NCBI GenBank assembly: GCA_027310665.1 | Contig: DAIDAJ010000052.1 | Location: 1-35,285 of the forward strand | Reading direction: 5' to 3' | Length of the DNA stretch: 35,285 nucleotides | Origin: Sideroxydans sp. | GTDB lineage: Bacteria > Pseudomonadota > Gammaproteobacteria > Burkholderiales > Gallionellaceae | Shown here: one piece after another, positions 25,922-33,269 of the stretch | Layout of the letters: every line of letters starts with the position of its first letter | Numbering within the stretch: position 1 is the stretch's first letter | Translations under genes and position numbers: made by a program | Notes under the pieces: model-generated | Database searches by the model: none | What the model was told of the DNA's origin: nothing | Seen by the model: only the letters and a program-made list of their open reading frames with translations

Positions 25922-26620
25922 TTAGCTACGTGCATGAACAGCATCAGCAGCCAGTGCATTCCAACGCAGTGAACGCGAACGCCAATGCTCGCCGATGCTC
26001 TGTGTAAAATCGGGGTGAACCAACTTGGCGCGGGCAATCAACCAGTCTTTGTCTTCATATCTGAGATAGATGCCCTCGCACCCTCCCTCGCGATAGGCGC
26101 TTGGTGTCGTTGCAATCATCTGCTTGAGCGCACTCAGCCGGTAATGTCCCATTCCTATCTGATGAACGGAGCGCAAGCCAAGCTGGGATGCCAACGCATT
26201 ACGCCGGGTAGTACTCCAGAAGCGCCGAGCATTTCGATCATATACATCGAATACCAAAAAATAATCTGGCAAGCCGGGATACTCCAAACTATGCACGGCG
26301 GCGGCCCATTCACCGAACAACATCAGGGATTCGCCCAGCTTTTCGAATAGGACTTCTTCGTGAATCGCCAGCCATTCATTCAGGCGAGTAAACTGACCTG
26401 TAAAGGGGTGTGAAAGGTACTGTCCACGGTTTTGCGCCCTGACTTCGCCACTTCCCACTGAAAATCCCAGATTGGCACCATCGACTTTTTCTTCGAGTAT
26501 TACGGCGTGCGTCAAAAATGCTTCAGCCTCGAATGCGGTCAGTACCTTGTCATCGCGCGGCGTACCGTCTCCGAGCCAGGCAACATGGGGGGTGTGCGGA
26601 AATCTAAAGAACTCGCTCAT
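25922..26620 (-). CDS. RNA ligase family protein (ATP-dependent nucleotidyltransferase fold)
   Basis: A 232-residue protein with the ordered motifs of the covalent nucleotidyltransferase superfamily: motif I EEKVDGANLGF (AMP-accepting K45 in KVDG), motif Ia RAQNRGQYL, motif III LFGEWAA (E104), IIIa YFLVFDVYD, IV EGIYLRYED (E182, G183) and V ARAKLV (K199). These fit the RNA_ligase (Rnl2-like) family rather than DNA ligases; no OB-fold domain follows. It would seal RNA breaks with 3'-OH and 5'-phosphate ends. ATG 26620 overlaps the stop of the PIN gene by 4 bp, making it the third gene of a coupled operon. Confidence 0.85.
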   Translation of the reverse strand: MSEFFRFPHTPHVAWLGDGTPRDDKVLTAFEAEAFLTHAVILEEKVDGANLGFSVGSGEVRAQNRGQYLSHPFTGQFTRLNEWLAIHEEVLFEKLGESLMLFGEWAAAVHSLEYPGLPDYFLVFDVYDRNARRFWSTTRRNALASQLGLRSVHQIGMGHYRLSALKQMIATTPSAYREGGCEGIYLRYEDKDWLIARAKLVHPDFTQSIGEHWRSRSLRWNALAADAVHARS

Positions 26621-27126
26621 GCCCCGAACTTGTTCTCATGAAATCGTTGAATATCAGCTTTGCACAGGAAGTCCACTTCGATCCCGTTTCGCTGAAGTGC
26701 TGGAGCCCAATCCAACCATTTTGAATCTGCCGCTTGGGCGATATGTGGCTTATCCGGGTGCGCACCAGAAACAGCAACGAATTTTCGATCAGGGGCATCA
26801 AAGTTTGCCAACTCTGCGTCATCAGGAAACGACTCAAAAACGCGCTCGTCGTGTTCCAGCAAAGACACCTGATCCACCCACTTTGCATTACATCGGTTGT
26901 TCAGCGCCCATTTGACGAAGGCATCACCTGGCCGGTTGCCATTCTTGGGCTGGGTCTTGTTCTGATACTCAAGAAGAATCAGAAAACCATCATCGAGCGC
27001 CAATCGACCATTTTTCATGACGCTTGCCAAAATCAAGGCGCAGTTTTTAACACACTCTGGCGAAATATCCTGATGCTGGCCATTTGCCACCAGAACAACA
27101 TTGGTATCGACTACCGTAACGCTCAT
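26617..27126 (-). CDS. PIN-like domain protein (probable ribonuclease)
   Basis: A 169-residue protein. It opens with the PIN signature VTVVDTNVVLVAN (D7, N9) and has acidic candidates D46/E53 in LALDDGFLILLEYQ, D113 in APDRKFVAVSG and D134 in QAADSKWLDWA. This is the order and spacing expected of the Mg2+-binding acidic residues of PIN nucleases, which usually cut RNA single-strandedly. It is somewhat longer than VapC toxins (about 130 residues) and no small antitoxin gene is adjacent. It overlaps the ATPase gene by 4 bp upstream and the RNA ligase gene by 4 bp downstream. Confidence 0.78.
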   Translation of the reverse strand: MSVTVVDTNVVLVANGQHQDISPECVKNCALILASVMKNGRLALDDGFLILLEYQNKTQPKNGNRPGDAFVKWALNNRCNAKWVDQVSLLEHDERVFESFPDDAELANFDAPDRKFVAVSGAHPDKPHIAQAADSKWLDWAPALQRNGIEVDFLCKADIQRFHENKFGA

Positions 27127-28508
27127 TTGGTTTTTTCCCGCTGCTGCATATCCATGGCAGCAACCGTACGTGCGGTTAGATCGGCCATTTCATCACCAAA
27201 GAAATTTTCCGGCCAGTTCTTAATATCACCGTACAAATTAACTTCCAGTGGCTCCAGCTCAGTTGCACTACCAGCCCGCTTGCAGAAATAGATGGCGACA
27301 TCGTCTGGAGTGAGGTCGCCTTCCGCGATACGTCGTTGTAGGCGGTTTAGAAAGTGCTCGGAATGGCTCTCTACAATCAACTGTACGTTGCGTGCCTTGC
27401 CGTTCTCGCGCGAATGGATCGCGGAAATGAACACGTCGGCCAGTTCCGCCTGCACCTGCGGATGTAAGTGAATTTCCGGCTGCTCCATCCAGATGGTGGA
27501 ATTCGGTGGGCAGTAGAAAGCCTGAACCAGTACAGGCAAGACTTGCGAAACGCCGAAGCCAACGTCGGTGATTTTAACCTCCGGCGCCTTGGCATGGGTT
27601 TTCACCAGAACCTCATACTCCTTTCGCCCTTCGGCCACTGGCTTCACGACAAAGCTGTGGATCACGCCTAAATCCTTTAGCCAGCTGGCTACAAACTCGG
27701 CAAAAGACTGCAAGGGTTTTTTGGGTCCCCGATTAAGTTTTCGGCCTTCATTTTGTGCGGCTAGAATGGCCGCAATGGCGTTTTCACCCATCTGTCCGAC
27801 CCCCTCCGGCGTATCGCCCGACCACTGATATGTGCGTTGAGGATGCTTGCGCAAGGGGCCGAGATAACTCAAGCTGCCGAGCATGGTTTCTGTAGCCAGC
27901 GCAAAGTCAGTCAGAAATCCCGCATTCTTGAAGCGTGCCATACTGATGTCCGACATACGATAAAACTTTTCCGGCTCTTCGAGCGGCCACTTGCGTCCGT
28001 CCGCCATCACGAACCGATAGTGCTCTGAATCAAGAGAAAATTTGCGGTTCTCCCCACGAGAGAGGTCTACATCGAGCACAACTCCGTCTTTATTGGAAAG
28101 GTCGTAACGGAGAGATTGAACCTCAGGCTGCCCTGACTTGCCAGCGACAATAGAGACATCCAGTCCAAGATTGTCACCCTGGTAACGTTTGGCAGGCTGA
28201 AGCGGATCGCGCACTTCCAGCGGCTTCGGCAGAGCCCACCTTAAACCGAAGTCGAGCGAATTCGTAAGATCATGCCCATGCATGCAGTCAGCGAAAGTAC
28301 CAAGATCAATCAAGCTGCTGGTATCGCCCAGATGCAGGGCACGCTTGCGGTCAGTGGATAATGCTGTCTGTTTGAGCGCCAGCAGCAGATGACCGAGACT
28401 GCTCTTACCGGCACTATTGGCACCAAAAATCACAGTAAGCGGTGCCAGGCGGATTGAGCCGGTATCTTTCCAGGCCTTGAAGTTTTTCAGGTGCAATTTG
28501 GTCAGCAT
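27123..28508 (-). CDS. AAA/ABC-type ATPase, DUF3696 family
   Basis: A 461-residue ATPase. Walker A is GANSAGKSSL (G29-S37) close to the N-terminus (LHLKNFKAWKD, RecF/OLD-like). A signature-like segment is VGFGVSQVLPVL (about 316-327), Walker B IWMEQPEIHLHPQ (about 339-351), and an H-loop-like VESHSEHFLNRLQRRI (about 379-394). The C-terminal FFGDEMADL matches DUF3696. The catalytic Glu of DEPE-type Walker B motifs is Gln in EQPE, as I recall for this family. There is no TOPRIM or nuclease domain, so partners probably act as effectors. AGGGAGA lies upstream of ATG 28508. First gene of the ATPase-PIN-RNA ligase operon, 9 bp after the hsdS remnant's stop. Confidence 0.9.
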   Translation of the reverse strand: MLTKLHLKNFKAWKDTGSIRLAPLTVIFGANSAGKSSLGHLLLALKQTALSTDRKRALHLGDTSSLIDLGTFADCMHGHDLTNSLDFGLRWALPKPLEVRDPLQPAKRYQGDNLGLDVSIVAGKSGQPEVQSLRYDLSNKDGVVLDVDLSRGENRKFSLDSEHYRFVMADGRKWPLEEPEKFYRMSDISMARFKNAGFLTDFALATETMLGSLSYLGPLRKHPQRTYQWSGDTPEGVGQMGENAIAAILAAQNEGRKLNRGPKKPLQSFAEFVASWLKDLGVIHSFVVKPVAEGRKEYEVLVKTHAKAPEVKITDVGFGVSQVLPVLVQAFYCPPNSTIWMEQPEIHLHPQVQAELADVFISAIHSRENGKARNVQLIVESHSEHFLNRLQRRIAEGDLTPDDVAIYFCKRAGSATELEPLEVNLYGDIKNWPENFFGDEMADLTARTVAAMDMQQREKTK

Positions 28509-28517
28509 GAATTCTCC

Positions 28518-28790
28518 CTACGCTATCATTTTTGTTTGCAGGCTTTGTCTCTCCCGCTTGGGTTTATTTGCAGATTGGTCATTATGCTTGGTACAGATGC
28601 GTTCCAGCAACACACTGGCCGGTTCGTCGTTAGGGTCTTGCGGCACCAGTTCACCGCGAAAGGCTTTGGTGAGGGTGGCCGGGGTGAGTTTTTCGACTTG
28701 GGCGCGGGCGGCTTGATGGCGGTCGGCAAAGGCGAACAGGGCTTCGACGAACCAGCTCTTTTATCGCTCCAGGAATCCCGGGGGCAGGTC
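28518..28790 (-). pseudogene. hsdS: Remnant of type I restriction specificity subunit (3' end of hsdS, frameshifted)
   Basis: On the - strand, 28748-28518 encodes VEALFAFADRHQAARAQVEK then LTKAFRGELVPQDPNDEPAS and VLLERI before a TAG stop. This is the highly recognisable C-terminal coiled-coil end of HsdS. Immediately upstream the frame breaks: IKELVRR is readable one frame away (28790-28749), where intact HsdS proteins have EQKEIVRRVEALF-like sequence. The gap fits loss of one 5-bp CGTCG unit. The DNA-recognition domains are missing. The remnant lies just before the ATPase gene, as if the three-gene cassette once sat behind hsdS in a type I restriction locus. Confidence 0.82.
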
Positions 28791-28800
28791 TAGCAAAGTA

Positions 28801-29077
28801 GCATTCACATCCACGCATATCACCCCCTCCCCGAAAGTTATTCCGCCGCCGCGAAGTGTACCTCAATATATTCGGTATATTTATGAGCAATAGTTTGTTT
28901 GAGCATATTGCGATAACCGCAGAAGTGGCGGGCGAACGATCATTATCGGTAGCATTCTCGAACGACCGCTATTTGGCACACAGCGGAAGTAACGACCTCA
29001 AGTCCTCAATGACCGCTACGGCCGAGGATACGACGGACAATAATTCGGCCTTAGTGGAAATTCAGGTTGGCAATAAA
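28801..29077. other. Gene-free stretch between the hsdS remnant and the HNH gene
   Basis: No gene is seen. 28953-28993 carries the second, inverted copy of the 40-bp diverged repeat found at 25768-25807. The 60-90 codon open frames here have no ribosome binding site or family resemblance. Confidence 0.45.
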
Positions 29078-29689
29078 TCACGAAATACGCCTCATCCAGC
29101 AGAAGCAATTTGTTCCTAATCCAAAGCCACTCTCACGCCGCCACTCGACCCAATTAAACTGCTCTTGTGCACTGTTACATTGTCGGCATAGGGGTTGGAT
29201 ATTGTCGATCGCGTCAGACCCACCCCGCGCTATTATTTTAATATGATCCTTGGTCAGACCGTCCTCTGGGACGTTTCCGCACCTGAGGCATCGATGCTCG
29301 AATTCTTCAACGAGCGCCATCCACTCTTTCTTTGTATGCGTGCCCTTGGCTCTTGCTTCCTTCATCTTGGAAGCTCTAGCCTTGCTCATTGCAGCAAATC
29401 GCTTCTTGTCGAGTTTCTTCTGGAATTCAGGAGAGTGGTACTCATCGTAAGTCATCTTGACTCCGTCGATGATGCAGAACTTCCTGTCGAAATACTGCCC
29501 CTCGATCTCGCCGCTGAGCAATTTTCTAATCTTCTCTTCTTGCTCCGCTTGTTTTTGCTCGGGAGTCTTGGGCTTCTTCTTGCTATTGTATGCGCCGCAG
29601 TTAGGGCACCACTCTGTAATGGTAGGATGAACTGTTTCTTTGCATCTCCAGCAGGCTTTCTCAGAGATGAGTTGTTGTTCTGTGCTCAT
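29078..29689 (-). CDS. HNH endonuclease with N-terminal zinc ribbon
   Basis: A 203-residue protein. Residues 13-31 form a zinc-ribbon-like element (CWRC...CPNC). A Lys-rich helical linker (about 35-125) follows. Residues 130-175 form the HNH core with two Cys pairs: HRCLRCGN (C134, C137), LTKDHIKIIARGG (D148, H149), N163, and LCRQCNSAQ (C168, C171). HNH proteins of this kind are single- or double-strand DNases found in phages, group I introns and restriction systems. The last 25 residues (WRRESGFGLGTN...) do not look family-like and may be read-through into foreign sequence. It stands alone with no clear partner gene and a weak ribosome binding site. Confidence 0.83.
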   Translation of the reverse strand: MSTEQQLISEKACWRCKETVHPTITEWCPNCGAYNSKKKPKTPEQKQAEQEEKIRKLLSGEIEGQYFDRKFCIIDGVKMTYDEYHSPEFQKKLDKKRFAAMSKARASKMKEARAKGTHTKKEWMALVEEFEHRCLRCGNVPEDGLTKDHIKIIARGGSDAIDNIQPLCRQCNSAQEQFNWVEWRRESGFGLGTNCFCWMRRIS

Positions 29690-30432
29690 GGCAACACTCT
29701 ATCATCGCCATGATTGAGCCGCTACGGCAGAATTAAACCTTAGCCAGTTTCTGTACTGTCCCCACTGCAATCACAATCGTGGCGACCTCTGCGGTCTTGG
29801 AAATGTGTACGACCGACATGAGTACGCCAGATGGTTTCTATCGCGTTGAAGATAAGCAGATTAAGTCGGAGCCGCTCAGACCTGATCTCGGTCAGCGAGT
29901 GATGATTGAGTCTCTCTCAAGGATACCCAGATCCCTTAGTTTGAGACAGCCCTGCGGGAGACTTTCAAGTCAGATGTCCCGGGGAAAGACTGAAGAGCAG
30001 ATCAATTTGATTCGAAGATGTCCGGAATTATGTGCAAGGCAGTCATCGCCATCAAATACTTGGAAGGACTGCAAAGGCCGAGAACCTGGCGGTCACAGCG
30101 ATCCAATTGGTGGTGTGTTCATGGCACAACTGAAACATTCACAGTCATAGCAAATCAACACGAATGCAAATTGCCATGTAAAACGGCTATGGCCTGAATC
30201 AACCACAGATTGCGGATACCCGATAAATGAGCTGTATATGACGCAGGTTCCCATGTCATTCGCTTTGCGTTCGGGGTCCATACCCAGCGTCTGTTCAAGA
30301 TAACTGATTTCCCAATGGCCGGGACAGAGGCTGCTGCCGCTTGCAGTCCAGTGCACTGAAATGGATTAGCCAAGATATCCAGAGCGACTTCCTTCGATCG
30401 TATTTCCTGGTGAACGTTGGATTTCGATCCCT
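29690..30432. other. Long gene-free region
   Basis: About 740 bp without a supportable gene. The longest + frame (29779-30150) starts at a GTG, has no ribosome binding site and gives a low-complexity basic protein with no recognisable motif; the overlapping - frames are equally unconvincing. The composition is lower in GC than the flanking housekeeping genes. It is probably decayed mobile DNA. Confidence 0.45.
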
Positions 30433-30870
30433 CTATGCCAGTTTCAAAGCATGGCAAACGGCTCTCGATGCAAAGGTCAATCCATGATGGGCAGGGATCA
30501 CAACCGGATTGTCGCCTGACTGAAAGATGAGCATACCCACGATAAAACTGAGCGCCGCGATGAAGATGCTCGCAAAAAAAGCCGTCCAGAATCCGGATAT
30601 CCTGAAGCCGGGTACGGCCGACGCCACCAGCAGCATCATCAAGGCATTGATCACCAGCAGGAAGAACCCGAAAGTAAAGATCGTCAGCGGGATGGTCAGG
30701 AAGATGACGACAGGCCTGATGACCGCATTGGCCAGCCCCAGCAAGAGCGCCGACATGAGCAGGGACTGCCTGTTGCTGAACGAGATGCCGTGGAATATGA
30801 AACTGGCAATCCAAAGCGATATTGCCGTGATTCCCCAATGAAGCAGAAATTCGATGATGTCGTTCGTCAT
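30433..30870 (-). CDS. Small YvlD/phage-holin-IV-like membrane protein
   Basis: A 145-residue protein with four hydrophobic helices. The sequence LLHWGITAISLWIASFIFHGI, then LGLANAVIRPVVIFLTIPLTIFTFGFFLLVINALMMLL (seen as NAVIRPVV and LTIFTFGFFLLVINA), matches the family of small four-helix membrane proteins called YvlD or 'phage holin family 4', whose role is unclear. ATG 30870 (MTNDIIEFLL) is chosen over an upstream GTG. The tail after about residue 115 (QSGDNPVVIPAHHG...) is hydrophilic and unusual for the family, so the true 3' end may have been altered at the island edge. Confidence 0.72.
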   Translation of the reverse strand: MTNDIIEFLLHWGITAISLWIASFIFHGISFSNRQSLLMSALLLGLANAVIRPVVIFLTIPLTIFTFGFFLLVINALMMLLVASAVPGFRISGFWTAFFASIFIAALSFIVGMLIFQSGDNPVVIPAHHGLTFASRAVCHALKLA

Positions 30871-30967
30871 GTAAGCGCGTCCGGAATCCACTTTGATTTT
30901 ATATATTGCCACTCGGTGACCCCGGTGAGAAGGTCATCATCACGATCGCGCCTGATCCAAGGCCGGA

Positions 30968-31732
30968 CTAAGGTTTGACGAAGCGCAATGCAAAGCTGTC
31001 TGTGGGCATCTTCATATGGAAGAACGGCTGTTCTCGCGGATCCGACGGGTTATGCAGAAAATCACCTTCTTGTTCGAGCGTGAAACCGGCTTGCTGCAAC
31101 TCGTCCAGGACGACCGCTTCGTCGATGCGATGGAGCGTCTTCGCAACCGTAATGCCCTCGCCCTTCTTCGCCGAATGATCGATAACGACCAGGTGGCCGC
31201 CGGATTTCAGCGCACCGAACAATCGCTGATTCATCCTGACACGATCAACCGGCATATAGGCGATATCATGGTAATTCAGAACAATGGTGATCAAGTCCAG
31301 CTTGGGCACATCGCCCGGAACCGGGTCGTCATAAGGCCTCACTACCGGGATGATGTTCGGCTGCGGATGGTCTGCCAGCCGTTCGCCCAATTCGGTTCGT
31401 GGCTTGTCCGCTTGCGCCCATACCGTTCCCTTGCTTCCCACTGCCAAGGCCAGCAGTTGCGTGGTATATCCCCTGCCAGTGGCGACGTCCAGCACCATCA
31501 TGCCCGGACGGACGTTTGCAAACCGCAGGAATTCCACCGGCTTGCGCGCTGCGTCCGCCAGTCGATCGTCTTCCGTTCGTATCGGACTCACAGCCACCTG
31601 CCGGTAAAGCGCGTCCAGATCCTGCGATTCACCCGAAGGCGTCGCGGCATTCCCGTTCACGCTCCAGACCAGCCCGGTGAAGGCCAGCACGACGGTCAAT
31701 TTGGCCAGGTTGGATAAATATTGTGCAGACAT
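30968..31732 (-). CDS. Exported class I SAM-dependent methyltransferase
   Basis: A 254-residue protein with an N-terminal signal peptide (hydrophobic core LAKLTVVLAFTGLVWSV, cleavage near NAA). The Rossmann domain has motif I VLDVATGRGYTTQLLA, then VRPYDDPVPG, ITIVLNYHDIAY and the post-motif GALKSGGHLVVIDHSAKKGEG. ATG 31732 is set by AAGGAGAG upstream. Exported methyltransferases with this layout are widespread in proteobacteria, but how they would get SAM in the periplasm is not settled. Its start lies 11 bp after the stop of the phytochelatin-synthase-like gene, so the two form an operon. Confidence 0.82.
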   Translation of the reverse strand: MSAQYLSNLAKLTVVLAFTGLVWSVNGNAATPSGESQDLDALYRQVAVSPIRTEDDRLADAARKPVEFLRFANVRPGMMVLDVATGRGYTTQLLALAVGSKGTVWAQADKPRTELGERLADHPQPNIIPVVRPYDDPVPGDVPKLDLITIVLNYHDIAYMPVDRVRMNQRLFGALKSGGHLVVIDHSAKKGEGITVAKTLHRIDEAVVLDELQQAGFTLEQEGDFLHNPSDPREQPFFHMKMPTDSFALRFVKP

Positions 31733-31743
31733 GGATCTCTCCT

Positions 31744-32442
31744 TCATTCCGAAACCACAACCAACCCTCTCGACTTGTTGCTGGTTGTATCAATGGTCGC
31801 GATCGCTTTTTGCAGTGTGTCGATCCCGACCCACGCCGGGGCATACATATACTTGGCCACATCGAGAATCAGCACGCGGTCGGACTGTGCGTCATAGGCT
31901 GCCAGCACCGACCAGTGTCCGCCGCCTTCCTGCCCCACAGCGGTACGCAGATAGTTTACCAGCACGAACTGTCCGTCATCGCCCAGTGCCTTCTGCAACA
32001 AAGTGCGCAGCCCCTTGTCATCGATGGAATCGCCGGCGATGGATACAGCCTTGACCCCTTGGCGCACCAGGGTCTGCACCATTTCATCCCTTGTCATGCC
32101 CTGGGCCAGCACGGTCTGCGGACTGATCACTTTGGCGACGTCCGGGGTGAAATAGTTGCTCTGGGTGAAGTAGGCGTTGGGAGCGTAGATCGGATCGACC
32201 GGTTTCTTGATCGGCAACGCGTTGAGTACCGTGATGGCGCTCGCAACGGAGCAATAGGTCTGGTTGATCTGCTCGGCAAACCAGGGACTCAGTTGCCAGT
32301 AATCCGCATCGGCCGGAATGCGGGCACGCAATACCTTGCCCGCATCCGAGTTCCAATAGATGAGCGCGGGCTCTGCAGCCATCAAGGAAAGCGGCGTCGA
32401 TATGAGAATGGCCAGAAAGATGATACGAGCAAGTTTATTCAT
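31744..32442 (-). CDS. Exported phytochelatin-synthase-family cysteine peptidase
   Basis: A 232-residue protein with a signal peptide (MNKLARIIFLAILISTPLSLMAA). The papain-like catalytic triad of the phytochelatin synthase family is visible: C64 in NQTYCSVASAITVLNAL, H176 in GGGHWSVLAAYD and D194 in VLILDVAKY. The C-H and H-D spacings (112 and 18) match the half-length bacterial enzymes such as Nostoc PCS. Those bacterial forms mainly act as glutathione gamma-Glu-Cys peptidases and make little phytochelatin. A GGAGAG sequence precedes ATG 32442. It is followed by the exported methyltransferase gene. Confidence 0.88.
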   Translation of the reverse strand: MNKLARIIFLAILISTPLSLMAAEPALIYWNSDAGKVLRARIPADADYWQLSPWFAEQINQTYCSVASAITVLNALPIKKPVDPIYAPNAYFTQSNYFTPDVAKVISPQTVLAQGMTRDEMVQTLVRQGVKAVSIAGDSIDDKGLRTLLQKALGDDGQFVLVNYLRTAVGQEGGGHWSVLAAYDAQSDRVLILDVAKYMYAPAWVGIDTLQKAIATIDTTSNKSRGLVVVSE

Positions 32443-32752
32443 GATGAACTCTCCAACTCAGGTCGTAGCAAGGAAAAACGTACCGCGATCACCTGCGGGT
32501 GGTGCTGAATTACTGCCTTCTTATAGCATTGGCAGTCGTTATCTGCTCGGACGGGATTGTGTATATGGCGGCGGCTTGAGTAGTGAACACCAAGGAGGCG
32601 GGCTCGATAGTTCGTGGCCCACCAATGCCGCTTTTAATACCGGACTATACAGATGCTCGGGAGAGGAAGGTAAGCGCCGCTCTCAATCTTCTCTTCGAAA
32701 TTTTGTATAACCCGGTCCCGAATAAAATCATCTCGATGGTTCGTGCAAGACC
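32443..32752. other. Intergenic region upstream of the phytochelatin-synthase-like gene; no gene seen
   Basis: About 310 bp between the hemerythrin stop and the start of the phytochelatin-synthase-like gene, both read leftward. No coding frame is supported. It probably holds the terminator of the upstream gene and the promoter of the two-gene operon, but no clear elements were recognised. Confidence 0.4.
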
Positions 32753-33142
32753 TTATACCTTCACTCCACCCAGGCGGATGTAGTCTTTTATCTGGTTGTC
32801 TGCGTACTGGATATGCGCGAGCACCCTCGCGAACGGCCAGTGGGTGAACCAGTCGGTGAACATCTCTCCACCGACATAATCCAGCTTTTCCTTGAGGTGG
32901 AGCGCTTCCTGGATCAGCTGCCTGTGCTTGTCCTTATGCGCCTCGATCTCGGGATACCCTGCTTCAGCCATCAGTTGCTCTTCGATCTCGAAATGCAGAC
33001 GCGTATACGCGATCACATCGTCGATGATCCGGTAAATGTCGATCCGTGATTCCTTGTTCTTCACGGCCTCATTCAGTTCATTTAGCATGCCGACAAGCTT
33101 CTGATGCTGCTGTTCGATCTCTGGCACATCATGCATTCTCAC
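32753..33142 (-). CDS. Bacteriohemerythrin
   Basis: A 129-residue four-helix-bundle protein with the full diiron ligand set of bacterial hemerythrins: H13 (EQQHQKL), H50 and E54 (RLHFEIEEQLM), H69 and H73 (EAHKDKHRQL), H110 and D115 (VLAHIQYADNQ). It would bind O2 reversibly at a non-haem diiron site, as an oxygen store, sensor or carrier. The N-terminus is slightly shorter than typical (starts MRMHDVPEIE), but AGGAGG just upstream of ATG 33142 supports this start. It stands alone between the MFS transporter gene and the phytochelatin-synthase-like gene. Confidence 0.92.
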   Translation of the reverse strand: MRMHDVPEIEQQHQKLVGMLNELNEAVKNKESRIDIYRIIDDVIAYTRLHFEIEEQLMAEAGYPEIEAHKDKHRQLIQEALHLKEKLDYVGGEMFTDWFTHWPFARVLAHIQYADNQIKDYIRLGGVKV

Positions 33143-33269
33143 TCCTCCTGTGCTGGTTGGTTTTCCCTCTGCTTTATTTTTGAGACGCGCTCATTCTACA
33201 GCGCTTGCGCATTTCCGGTCGCATGCTCCGGATGTCTCATCCTTACAGTCAGTAAGGGCTGAGCGGACT

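Noticed and set aside
26617-27126. VapBC toxin-antitoxin reading of the PIN gene
   Set aside because: No small antitoxin gene is next to it; its neighbours by 4-bp overlap are the ATPase and the RNA ligase.
27123-29689. Septu-like system (ATPase plus HNH nuclease)
   Set aside because: The ATPase is of DUF3696 type and is tightly coupled to PIN and RNA ligase genes, while the HNH gene is 570 bp away across a pseudogene; a two-gene Septu unit is not supported.
29779-30150. 123-codon + frame in the gene-free region
   Set aside because: GTG start without ribosome binding site, no motif, low protein-like character.
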